The position numbers were made by a program, and so were the translations under genes. From NCBI GenBank assembly GCA_902806235.1, contig CADCVW010000101.1, positions 1 to 39,714 on the forward strand: 39,714 nt of DNA, written 5' to 3'. This document shows positions 1 through 6,461 of this stretch, in pieces (position 1 is the first letter of the stretch; each line of letters opens with the position of its first letter). Under the pieces are notes generated by a model, which had not been told where the DNA came from, ran no database searches, and saw nothing but the letters and a program-made list of their open reading frames with translations. This DNA comes from an uncultured Sphingomonadaceae bacterium (GTDB lineage Bacteria > Pseudomonadota > Alphaproteobacteria > Sphingomonadales > Sphingomonadaceae).

Positions 1-327
1 GGGCATCGCATGGGCACGGGCGCGCTCCATCCCTGGCCGTTTCAAGAGGAGGGCCGTCCGTTCTCGGCCAGGGTCAAAGGGAGGCTGACCTTCAACGACA
101 GCGACCTGATCCTGGATGCTGCGCTGGCGGGACGCGGGCTTGCCTATGTCTTCGCCGATCAGGTCGATGAGGCGGTGCGTGCGGGTCGCCTGGTCTCGGT
201 GCTCGACCGCTGGACCTGCGCGCACTCCGGATACTTCCTTTATTATGTCAGCCGCAGGCAGCAACCGCCCGCTCTCGCCGCGCTGGTGGCGTGGCTCCGC
301 GAGGCAACAGCCGTCGTGAGGCTTTGA
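1..327 (+). CDS. LysR-family regulator, C-terminal part (5' end outside window)
   Basis: The reading frame is open from the first base, so the start lies upstream of the window. An ATG at position 10 is probably internal. The visible 108 residues match the second half of a LysR effector-binding domain: a strand ending in a LTFNDSDLILDAALAGRGLAY-type stretch (about residues 29-49), where the DSD..L..A...G.G.A pattern is the family signature, then a GRLVSVLDRW segment, and a typical end with PPALAALVAWLRE. LysR proteins are homotetrameric DNA-binding activators or repressors with an N-terminal winged helix, which is not visible here. The target cannot be inferred because the divergent partner is outside the window. 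Family assignment is fairly secure; regulon unknown. Confidence 0.8.
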   Translation, partial: GHRMGTGALHPWPFQEEGRPFSARVKGRLTFNDSDLILDAALAGRGLAYVFADQVDEAVRAGRLVSVLDRWTCAHSGYFLYYVSRRQQPPALAALVAWLREATAVVRL

Positions 328-744
328 GAAGCAAGCCGGCCCGTCTGCTCTTTCGCTGAGGCCGAGAGGCGATGGAGTTTGTTGGGAGATGCCGAGCAGA
401 TCGCGCTACGCCTCAAGCACGGAGCACAAGACGCGAAGGGAGGGGCGTCTGAGGGGCAATCTAGCTTATGGAAGGGATGTCCGCTTACCAGATCCCAGCC
501 GCACGCGGTGAACGACCGCGATGGGCGCATTGCTGCCGCGACGTCGCGTCTGAACCGATGTCCGCTTCTGCCGATTGCCGCCCTAAAGCGGCCGTTCCGC
601 TTACCACCAATCCCTGCCGTGTTACGTCTATGCCACTCGATGAACGAAGAACGACAACAAGAAGAGCTCAAGCACCGCCGCATCTGCAAGGTGCGGACGA
701 AGCAGATATGCGCTCAGCGCCCTGCTGGTTCATATCCAGCTGCC

Positions 745-773
745 TTGGCACAATGTGCTTGCGATTGTGCCAA
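745..773. repeat. perfect 10-bp inverted repeat, 9-nt loop
   Basis: The left arm TTGGCACAAT (745-754) and right arm ATTGTGCCAA (764-773) are exact reverse complements around gtgcttgcg. The repeat sits in the gene-free interval and is followed by AAA rather than T residues, so on its own it is not a classic terminator. It could be a protein-binding palindrome or part of a structured transcript that ends at the hairpin near 806-828. Confidence 0.7.
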
Positions 774-805
774 AACGTGTGCGACTGCGGAGTCGCAGCT
801 GCGAT

Positions 806-828
806 CCGCGCGGCGCAGGCGCGGTTTT
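806..828 (+). terminator. terminator-like hairpin with T tract
   Basis: CCGCGC (806-811) pairs with GCGCGG (819-824) around a 7-nt loop and is followed directly by TTTT, then CTGCGGTTTTT. This is an intrinsic-terminator layout on the + strand. It lies about 480 bases after the LysR stop, so it could end that transcript or an unannotated small RNA. Confidence 0.4.
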
Positions 829-954
829 CTGCGGTTTTTGGAGCCGTTGTCGGATTAGGTCGGTGAGACTGGGGGATCCTCTTTCCCCGACCATTTTCAT
901 TCAGATCGCTGATCTCGCCGACAGCCGCCTCCGATCGGCATGGAGGAGAGGCGA

Positions 955-1395
955 ATGGCGAAGCTGACGGGAGCTGCGCGGCGGGCGGCCGCTTTTCAGC
1001 GAATGCGAGAGGCGCATCGGACGGAGACGGCCGAGGACTATGTCGAGCTCATCAGCGATCTGATCCTGGCGAACGGCGAAGCGCGCCTCGCCGACCTCGC
1101 CGTGAACGTGGGCGTGACGGGCGCGACCGCGGCGAAGGTAGTGCAGCGGCTGCAGCGGGCTGGCTTGGTGGAAAGCCGTCCCTACCGGTCGATCTTCCTC
1201 ACGGAGGCCGGCGAGGCGGTAGCGGCCATGTCGCGGCGGCGCCATCAGGTGGTCGAAGAGTTCCTGCGCGCGCTCGGCATCGACGAGCTGACCGCCGAAG
1301 CTGACGCGGAAGGCATCGAGCACCACGTCAGCGAGCAGACGCTTGCCGCGTTCGCCCGCCTGACGCGCGAGTTGACGGAAGGAAGGAGCGAGTAG
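955..1395 (+). CDS. mntR: manganese-responsive transcriptional regulator MntR (DtxR/MntR family)
   Basis: This 146-residue protein binds DNA when loaded with Mn(II) and represses manganese uptake genes. It has the N-terminal extension of the enterobacterial MntR type, a first metal-ligand helix with E27, D28, Y29 and E31, a winged helix (ADLAVNVGVTGATAAKVVQRL), and the dimerisation and metal-binding segment with the motif EGIEHH at about 119-124. These match the family's Mn ligands. I chose ATG 955 because GGAGGAG at 942-948 sits 6 nt upstream; an in-frame ATG at 940 lies ahead of that ribosome site. It stands 5' of the sitABCD-type importer, its expected target, with a matching operator in the gap. 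Assignment is strong. Confidence 0.92.
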   Translation: MAKLTGAARRAAAFQRMREAHRTETAEDYVELISDLILANGEARLADLAVNVGVTGATAAKVVQRLQRAGLVESRPYRSIFLTEAGEAVAAMSRRRHQVVEEFLRALGIDELTAEADAEGIEHHVSEQTLAAFARLTRELTEGRSE

Positions 1396-1527
1396 GCGTG
1401 CCGGCACGGCGGACCAGCCGCTGCCCGTCGCTCATCGTGTTCCGGTGGTGAAGCGGCTTCCGCCGCGCAGCGGGGGCGACACACCAGCGCGAGGGCAGAT
1501 CATATGGCTTCTTCCTGCGAGCACGAT

Positions 1528-1547
1528 AGTGTAGCCATGGCTAAGTT
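1528..1547. promoter_or_regulatory. candidate MntR operator upstream of the Mn ABC transporter
   Basis: The perfect 12-bp palindrome TAGCCATGGCTA spans 1532-1543 and has flanks AGTG and AGTT. The E. coli MntR box has the core TAGC-N4-GCTA, with flanks ending in TGTT, and this site reproduces that core exactly. It lies between mntR and the solute-binding protein gene, where an MntR repressor should act. Operator function is inferred from the match and position; I see no clear -35/-10 pair around it. Confidence 0.72.
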
Positions 1548-1570
1548 TTGTAGACGTGGCGAAATCTTCA

Positions 1571-1589
1571 GAACCATTCAAGAAGGTTC
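1571..1589. repeat. short inverted repeat GAACC/GGTTC in the sitA leader
   Basis: GAACC (1571-1575) and GGTTC (1585-1589) flank a 9-nt spacer. It lies downstream of the MntR palindrome and upstream of the preferred start of the binding-protein gene, so it would be in the 5' leader. It may be a weak hairpin or chance; the arms are only 5 bp. Confidence 0.3.
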
Positions 1590-1621
1590 CTCGTTACGGG
1601 GGTGGTGTAAGCGTGACGGAG

Positions 1622-2557
1622 ATGGGCGTGGACTGGCCGACCCCCGAGCCACGGCGGCTGAGCCGCCGGAGCGCATTGTTGACAGCTGCGGGCGGGCTGC
1701 TCGCGCTTGGGCTGCCCGGCTGCGCGCGGCGCGACGACGGCGGGTTCAAGGTGGTGACCAGCTTTACGGTAATCGCTGACATGGCGCGCAACGTCGCGGG
1801 AAACGCGGCGGCGGTGGAGTCCATCGCCAAGGCCGGGGCGGAAATCCACAATTACCAGCCGACGCCCGGCGACCTGGTCAAGGCGCAGGGCGCCGACCTG
1901 ATCCTGTGGAACGGGCTCAACCTGGAACTTTGGTTCGAACAGTTCTTCGGCAATCTCAGCGGCGTGCCGGGCGTCGTCGTTTCGCGCGGGGTCGAGCCGA
2001 TCGGCATCGGCGAAGGCCCCTATAACGGCCGGCCGAACCCGCACGCCTGGATGTCGCCAACCGCCGGGCTGCGTTACGTCGATAACATCCGCGATGCGCT
2101 CGTCCGTTACGACCCGGGAAACGCCGACACCTATCGCCGCAACGCGGACGGGTACAAGCGGCGGATCGAAGCGGTGGCGACCCCGATCCGCGCCCGCCTG
2201 GCCGCGTTGCCGCCCGGGCGGCGCTGGCTGGTGACGAGCGAGGGCGCGTTCACCTATCTCGCCCGCGATTTCGGCCTGCGCGAGCTTTACCTGTGGCCGA
2301 TCAACGCCGACAGCCAAGGCACGCCGCAGCAGGTGCGCCGCGTGATCGACGCCGTCCGGGCGAACAGAATCCCCGCCGTGTTAAGCGAGAGCACGGTTTC
2401 CGCCGACCCCGCGCGGCAGGTGGCGCGCGAGACGGGCGCGGCCTACGGCGGCGTCTTGTACGTCGACTCCCTGAGCGAGGCGAACGGGCCGGTGGCGACC
2501 TACCTCGACATGCTCCGCGTGACGGCCGAGACGATCGCGCGGGGCCTCGCGGCGTGA
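1622..2557 (+). CDS. sitA: manganese/zinc ABC transporter, substrate-binding lipoprotein (SitA/MntC type)
   Basis: Cluster A-I metal-binding protein that captures Mn(II) or Zn(II) in the periplasm and delivers it to the permease. With start 1622 it has 311 residues. The N-terminus combines a twin-arginine motif (RRLSRRSALL, 11-20) with a lipobox LPGC (Cys34), so it looks like a Tat-exported lipoprotein. The four metal ligands of the family appear in order: His76 in HNYQPTP, His141 in NPHAWMSP, Glu207 in TSEGAF and Asp282 in VDSLSE. The terminal Asp set is shared by Mn- and Zn-binding members. The start is uncertain: GTG 1556, GTG 1613, ATG 1622 and GTG 1628 are all in frame; GGAG at 1618-1621 favours 1622 or 1628. 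The stop overlaps the next gene (GTGA). Mn preference is inferred from MntR. Confidence 0.9.
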   Translation: MGVDWPTPEPRRLSRRSALLTAAGGLLALGLPGCARRDDGGFKVVTSFTVIADMARNVAGNAAAVESIAKAGAEIHNYQPTPGDLVKAQGADLILWNGLNLELWFEQFFGNLSGVPGVVVSRGVEPIGIGEGPYNGRPNPHAWMSPTAGLRYVDNIRDALVRYDPGNADTYRRNADGYKRRIEAVATPIRARLAALPPGRRWLVTSEGAFTYLARDFGLRELYLWPINADSQGTPQQVRRVIDAVRANRIPAVLSESTVSADPARQVARETGAAYGGVLYVDSLSEANGPVATYLDMLRVTAETIARGLAA

Positions 2558-3402
2558 CGGCGGCAGCCGCGGATGGCACCGGCATCGACGTCCGTTCGGC
2601 GACCGTCACCTACCGCAACGGTCACACGGCGCTGGTCGACGCGAGCTTCGCCGTGCCGACGGGCACCATCACCGCGCTGGTCGGCACCAACGGCAGCGGC
2701 AAATCGACCTTGTTCAAGGCGATCATGGGCTTCGTCCCCATCGTCGGCGGCTCCATCACGGTGCTGGGGCAGCCGGTACGAGCCGCGCTGAAGCGCAATC
2801 TCGTCGCCTACGTGCCGCAGAGCGAGGACATCGACTGGAACTTCCCGGTTCTGGTTGAGGACGCGGTGATGATGGGCCGCTACGGCCGGATGAACTGGCT
2901 GCGGACGGCGCGGAGTGACGACCGGGAGGCGGTCGACGCCGCGCTCGAGCGGGTGGGGATGAGCGCCTACCGCGAGCGTCAGATCGGCGAGCTCTCGGGC
3001 GGGCAGAAGAAGCGCGTGTTCCTCGCCCGGGCGCTCGCCCAAGACAGCCGGGTGATCCTGCTCGATGAGCCGTTCACCGGCGTCGACGTCAAGACGGAGG
3101 ACGCCATCGTCGAGCTGCTCCGCGGGCTGCGCGGCGAGGGCCGGGTGCTGCTGGTCTCCACCCACAACCTCGGCAGCGTGCCCGAGTTCTGCGACCGCGC
3201 GGTGCTGCTCGACCGCACGGTGCTCGCCGCGGGGCGGACGGAGGAGGTCTTCACCCAAGCAAACCTCGAGCGCGCTTTCGGCGGGGTGCTGCGTCATTTC
3301 GTGCTGAAGGAGGGCGGCGCGGGTCGCGGCCGCGCGGTGGGGCTGATCTCCGACGACGAGCGGCCCTTCATCCTCTACGACGGCGAGCGGGACGCGCCAT
3401 GA
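2554..3402 (+). CDS. sitB: manganese/zinc ABC transporter, ATP-binding protein (SitB type)
   Basis: The 282-residue ATPase powers the metal importer at the inner face of the membrane. It shows Walker A GTNGSGKST (44-52), the Q-loop region around AYVPQSEDIDWNFPV, signature LSGGQ (147-151), Walker B VILLDEP (about 167-173) and the H-loop STHNL. The DWNFPV stretch after the Q-loop is typical of metal-type ABC ATPases. I chose GTG 2554, whose bases overlap the TGA of the upstream gene (GTGA), over a longer in-frame opening that would run back through the binding-protein gene. About 45 residues follow the usual ATPase end. It overlaps the next permease by ATGA at 3399-3402, which indicates translational coupling. 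Confidence 0.93.
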   Translation: MTAAAADGTGIDVRSATVTYRNGHTALVDASFAVPTGTITALVGTNGSGKSTLFKAIMGFVPIVGGSITVLGQPVRAALKRNLVAYVPQSEDIDWNFPVLVEDAVMMGRYGRMNWLRTARSDDREAVDAALERVGMSAYRERQIGELSGGQKKRVFLARALAQDSRVILLDEPFTGVDVKTEDAIVELLRGLRGEGRVLLVSTHNLGSVPEFCDRAVLLDRTVLAAGRTEEVFTQANLERAFGGVLRHFVLKEGGAGRGRAVGLISDDERPFILYDGERDAP

Positions 3403-4259
3403 CCGCGACCCTGCTCGAACCGTTCGGCTATGGCTACATGATCAACGCGATGGGGGTGAGCGCACTCGTCGGCGGCGTGTGCGCCTTCCTGTCGGCCTAT
3501 CTGATGCTCAAGGGCTGGTCGCTGATTGGCGACGCGCTTTCCCATTCCATCGTGCCGGGCGTGGCGGGAGCGTATATGCTCGGCCTGCCCTTCTCGCTCG
3601 GCGCCTTCTTCGCGGGCGGGCTGGCAGCCGGCGCGATGCTGTTCCTCAACCAGCGGACAAAGCTTCGCGAAGACGCGATCATCGGGCTGATCTTCACCTC
3701 CTTCTTCGGGCTCGGGCTGTTCATGGTCTCCGTGTCGCCGACCGCCGTCGACATCCAGACGATCGTGCTCGGCAACATCCTGGCGGTGACGCCCGGCGAC
3801 ACCCTCCAGCTCGTGGTCATCGCCGCCGTGTCGCTGCTCGTACTGCTCGCCAAGTGGAAGGACCTGCTCGTGGTTTTCTTCGACGAGAACCACGCACGCT
3901 CCGTCGGGCTCAGCCCGGCGCTGCTGAAGGGGCTGTTCTTCACCCTGCTCAGCGCCTGCACCGTCGCGGCGCTGCAGACGGTGGGAGCCCTGCTCGTCAT
4001 CGCCATGGTGGTGACCCCGGGCGCCACCGCCTACCTGCTGACCGACCGCTTCCCCCGGCTCATCGCGATCAGCGTGGCCATGGGGGCGTTGTCGAGTTTC
4101 GCCGGCGCCTACCTCAGCTATTTTCTCGACGGCGCGACGGGCGGCGTGATCGTGTTGCTCCAAACGCTGTTGTTCCTGCTCGCCTTTCTGCTGGCCCCCA
4201 AGCACGGCTTGCTCGCCGCCCGCCGCCGCGCCCGCGCGCCGTCGCCCGGACGCGTTTGA
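3399..4259 (+). CDS. sitC: manganese/zinc ABC transporter permease (SitC type)
   Basis: A 286-residue inner-membrane permease of the ABC-3 family. Strongly hydrophobic segments alternate across its length, and it carries the family-typical stretch LMLKGWSLIGDALSHSIVPGVAGAY (about residues 28-52, partly quoted) and the coupling region TKLREDAIIGLIFTSFFGLG. It starts inside the ATPase stop (ATGA) and its own TGA overlaps the ATG of the next permease at 4259. The two permeases are clearly related, so they probably form a heterodimeric channel as in SitCD/YfeCD. Confidence 0.92.
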   Translation: MTATLLEPFGYGYMINAMGVSALVGGVCAFLSAYLMLKGWSLIGDALSHSIVPGVAGAYMLGLPFSLGAFFAGGLAAGAMLFLNQRTKLREDAIIGLIFTSFFGLGLFMVSVSPTAVDIQTIVLGNILAVTPGDTLQLVVIAAVSLLVLLAKWKDLLVVFFDENHARSVGLSPALLKGLFFTLLSACTVAALQTVGALLVIAMVVTPGATAYLLTDRFPRLIAISVAMGALSSFAGAYLSYFLDGATGGVIVLLQTLLFLLAFLLAPKHGLLAARRRARAPSPGRV

Positions 4260-5074
4260 TGGAGACGCTGCTCGCCCCCCTGCTCTTCCCCTTCATGCAG
4301 CAGGCTTTCGCCATGGCCGTGCTGACCGCGGTGCCGACCGCGTTGCTGTCGTGCTTCCTGGTCCTGAAAGGCTGGTCGCTGATGGGCGACGCGGTGAGCC
4401 ATGCGGTGCTGCCGGGGGTGGTGCTCGCCTACGTCGCCGGCGTGCCCTTGGCGTTAGGAGCCTTCGCCGCCGGTCTGGCCTGCTCGCTCGGCGCCGGCTG
4501 GCTGAAGGAGAACAGCCGCATCAAGGAGGACGCGCTGCTCGGCGTGGTGTTTTCCGGCATGTTCGCGCTCGGCATCGTGCTCCACACCGCGATCGAGACC
4601 GACGTGCACCTCGACCACATCCTGTTCGGCAATATGCTGGGCGTCGGCGCGGCGGACCTGGTGCAGAGTGGAGCGATCGCCGTCGTGGTCACCGGCGCCA
4701 TCGGCTTGCGCTGGCGCGACCTCCTGCTCCACGCGTTCGATCCGCAGCAGGCGCGCGCGCTCGGCTTGCCGGTGTGGTCGCTCCACTATGGGCTGCTGTG
4801 TCTTTTATCGCTCGCCGTCGTGGGAGCGCTCACGGCGACAGGCATCATCCTGACCATCGCCATGCTGATTGCGCCCGGCGCGATCGCCTTTCTGCTCACC
4901 CGCCGTTTCGGTGCCATGCTGGTGCTGGCCGTCGGCATCGCCGTGATCGCGTCGTTGCTCGGAGTCTACCTCAGCTTCTTCCTGGATAGCGCCTCGGCGC
5001 CCACGATCGTGCTGTTGTTGACCGCCGCCTTCATCGCGGCGCTGCTGAGTTCGGGATGGGCGAAGCGCGCTTGA
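4259..5074 (+). CDS. sitD: manganese/zinc ABC transporter permease (SitD type)
   Basis: The second ABC-3 permease, 271 residues, is a paralogue of the one before it: it repeats the LKGWSLMGDAVSHAVLPGVV block and the RIKEDALLGVVFSGMFALG coupling segment. Hydrophobic helices fill the rest, ending LLLTAAFIAALLSSGWAKRA. ATG 4259 overlaps the upstream TGA by one base. A much longer opening in this frame starts inside the first permease but reads through it out of frame, so it is not used. It completes a full binding-protein, ATPase and two-permease importer. No clear terminator follows; the next gene is convergent. Confidence 0.92.
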   Translation: METLLAPLLFPFMQQAFAMAVLTAVPTALLSCFLVLKGWSLMGDAVSHAVLPGVVLAYVAGVPLALGAFAAGLACSLGAGWLKENSRIKEDALLGVVFSGMFALGIVLHTAIETDVHLDHILFGNMLGVGAADLVQSGAIAVVVTGAIGLRWRDLLLHAFDPQQARALGLPVWSLHYGLLCLLSLAVVGALTATGIILTIAMLIAPGAIAFLLTRRFGAMLVLAVGIAVIASLLGVYLSFFLDSASAPTIVLLLTAAFIAALLSSGWAKRA

Positions 5075-5257
5075 GCGGTGCCGTTCTCCGGACATGATCA
5101 ACGCCCTGTTGACGGACCTTGACGAGTCGGCTGAACATCCGCTTCGCGGTGCGCGCGCAGCGTCGGAATGGATCGCGAGGATCCAGCACGGTGCCGAGGT
5201 TCGGCGGCCGATGGGCATGGATGGGCGCAAGGCAACCCGCCGATCCCCCGATCCAGC

Positions 5258-6385
5258 CTACGCTTTCGCCGGAACCGGCGGCGGCGCGTCAGGCGCGTCC
5301 GCGCTCGCCAGCACCTCGTGCTTGTCCTCGTGGAGGTAGAGGCGGCGAACGAGCACCAAGACGACGATGGTGAGCGGCGTGGCCAGCAGCACGCCCGCTA
5401 CCCCGAACAGGATGCCCGCGGCGATGATGCCGAAGATGGTGATGGCCGGCGGCAGGTCCACCATCCGGTTCTGCACGAGCGGCATCACGAGGTTACCCTG
5501 TAGCTGCTGCACTGCGATCAGCACGCCGATCGTCCACAGCCCCGTGTCCGTGCCCTGGCCGAAGCCGAGCACCACGGCGGGGAGCCCCGCCACGATCACG
5601 CCCAGATAGGGGACGAACTCGGCCAGTCCGGCGACGAGGCCGATCGCCCAGGCGGCGGGCACGCCGACCAGCCACAGGCCGAGCCCGGTACCGACGCCGA
5701 CGAAGACCATGCCGAGCGCCTGACCCTTGAGCCAGTTCTTCAAGGATACGGAGATCGCGTCCAGCGTCTCGGCCGCCGGGCTCTGCGCGCGCGAGGGGAT
5801 CAGGCGGAGAAGGCCGGTGGCGTAGAGCGTCGGCTGCGCGGCAAGGTACAGACCACCGACCAGCACCAAGGCGAACCCCGACAAGGCTCCGCCGACCGCG
5901 GCGAGCGCCGACGTCGCCGCGTTGACGATCGTCTGCGCGCTCGGCGCGAGCGCCCCTGCGCGTTCGAGGATCGCCGCCCCCACCACGGAGGTCTGCAGCC
6001 GCGCCTGGACGTTGGCCCAGGCCGCCGGTAGCCGCGCGGCGAGTTCGGCGAACTCGCCCTGCATCGTCGCGCCGAAAAAGGCGAAGGCGCCGACGATCAA
6101 CCCCAGCAGCGCCAGCACGCTCAACCCCAGCGCGACGCCGAACGGCAGCCGCGTCCGTCGGCGCAGCGCGTTGGTCACCGTCAGCAGAATCAGGGACACG
6201 AGCGAGCAGGCGAACAGGAGCAGCAGGAGATCGATCAAGACCCACAGAATATAGGCCGCGGCCACGGTGGCGAGCACCACGGCGGTGGCGCGGAACACGC
6301 GGCGCTCGAAGCTGTCCCGGGGGGAGGTCGGGTGGGACGCGGCCTCGTGCTGGATCTGCTCGGACTGCTCGACGAAGGTGGACAT
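5258..6385 (-). CDS. AI-2E family (PerM-like) transmembrane transporter
   Basis: A 375-residue polytopic membrane protein of the AI-2E/UPF0118 family, whose members export diverse small solutes or ions; the substrate cannot be predicted. Two N-terminal helices (about residues 32-60) are followed by helix 3, a soluble region rich in Ala and Arg (about 100-150), and a C-terminal bundle with the family hallmarks GLVAGLAEFVPYLGVIVAGLPAV (partly quoted) and QQLQGNLVMPLVQNRMVDLPP. The tail is charged and Pro/Ala-rich. No clear Shine-Dalgarno sequence precedes ATG 6385. It follows the DUF885 gene on the same strand with a 76-nt gap holding a perfect palindrome, so it may be transcribed separately. 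Confidence 0.9.
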   Translation of the reverse strand: MSTFVEQSEQIQHEAASHPTSPRDSFERRVFRATAVVLATVAAAYILWVLIDLLLLLFACSLVSLILLTVTNALRRRTRLPFGVALGLSVLALLGLIVGAFAFFGATMQGEFAELAARLPAAWANVQARLQTSVVGAAILERAGALAPSAQTIVNAATSALAAVGGALSGFALVLVGGLYLAAQPTLYATGLLRLIPSRAQSPAAETLDAISVSLKNWLKGQALGMVFVGVGTGLGLWLVGVPAAWAIGLVAGLAEFVPYLGVIVAGLPAVVLGFGQGTDTGLWTIGVLIAVQQLQGNLVMPLVQNRMVDLPPAITIFGIIAAGILFGVAGVLLATPLTIVVLVLVRRLYLHEDKHEVLASADAPDAPPPVPAKA

Positions 6386-6436
6386 GGGCGGGCGACGCGC
6401 GCGGGTGTCGATAGTTCCTTCGGCCAGCGGCCGGGT

Positions 6437-6458
6437 TCGCCCGGCGATCGCCGGGCGA
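6437..6458. repeat. perfect 22-bp GC-rich palindrome downstream of the DUF885 gene
   Basis: TCGCCCGGCGA is followed directly by its exact reverse complement TCGCCGGGCGA. It starts 4 bases after the stop of the DUF885 gene in transcript direction. As RNA it would form a stem closing a small loop. No T tract follows on the minus strand, so a Rho-independent terminator is not clear; 3'-end protection or a protein site are alternatives. Confidence 0.6.
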
Positions 6459-6461
6459 GCG

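Larger units (their letters stand above)
328..939. other. gene-free interval between LysR and mntR
   Basis: About 610 bases with no convincing gene. The frames that stay open here lack family resemblance, ribosome sites or alphaproteobacterial protein character. The interval holds the short motif TGTCCGCTT at 479-487 and 558-566 with a related GTTCCGCTT near 594, a perfect 10-bp inverted repeat at 745-773, a small hairpin at 780-797, and a terminator-like hairpin followed by T residues at 806-828. Short TGTCCGCTT-type motifs are common in sphingomonad intergenic DNA. A decayed gene or a small RNA is possible but not demonstrated. Confidence 0.5.

Noticed and set aside
746..762. TGGCAC...TTGC resembling a sigma-54 promoter
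   Set aside because: The GG and GC elements are 14 bases apart instead of 12, so the spacing does not fit.
379..866. Open frames of 130-159 codons in the 328-939 interval
   Set aside because: Neither shows protein-like features, and they overlap each other and the hairpins.
1504..1779. Open frame over the MntR palindrome and the binding-protein start
   Set aside because: It overlaps the sitA gene in another frame, has no ribosome site and no family similarity.
3375..4205. Open frame opposite the permease gene, His/Gln/Glu-rich
   Set aside because: Antisense shadow of a membrane protein, no recognisable domain.
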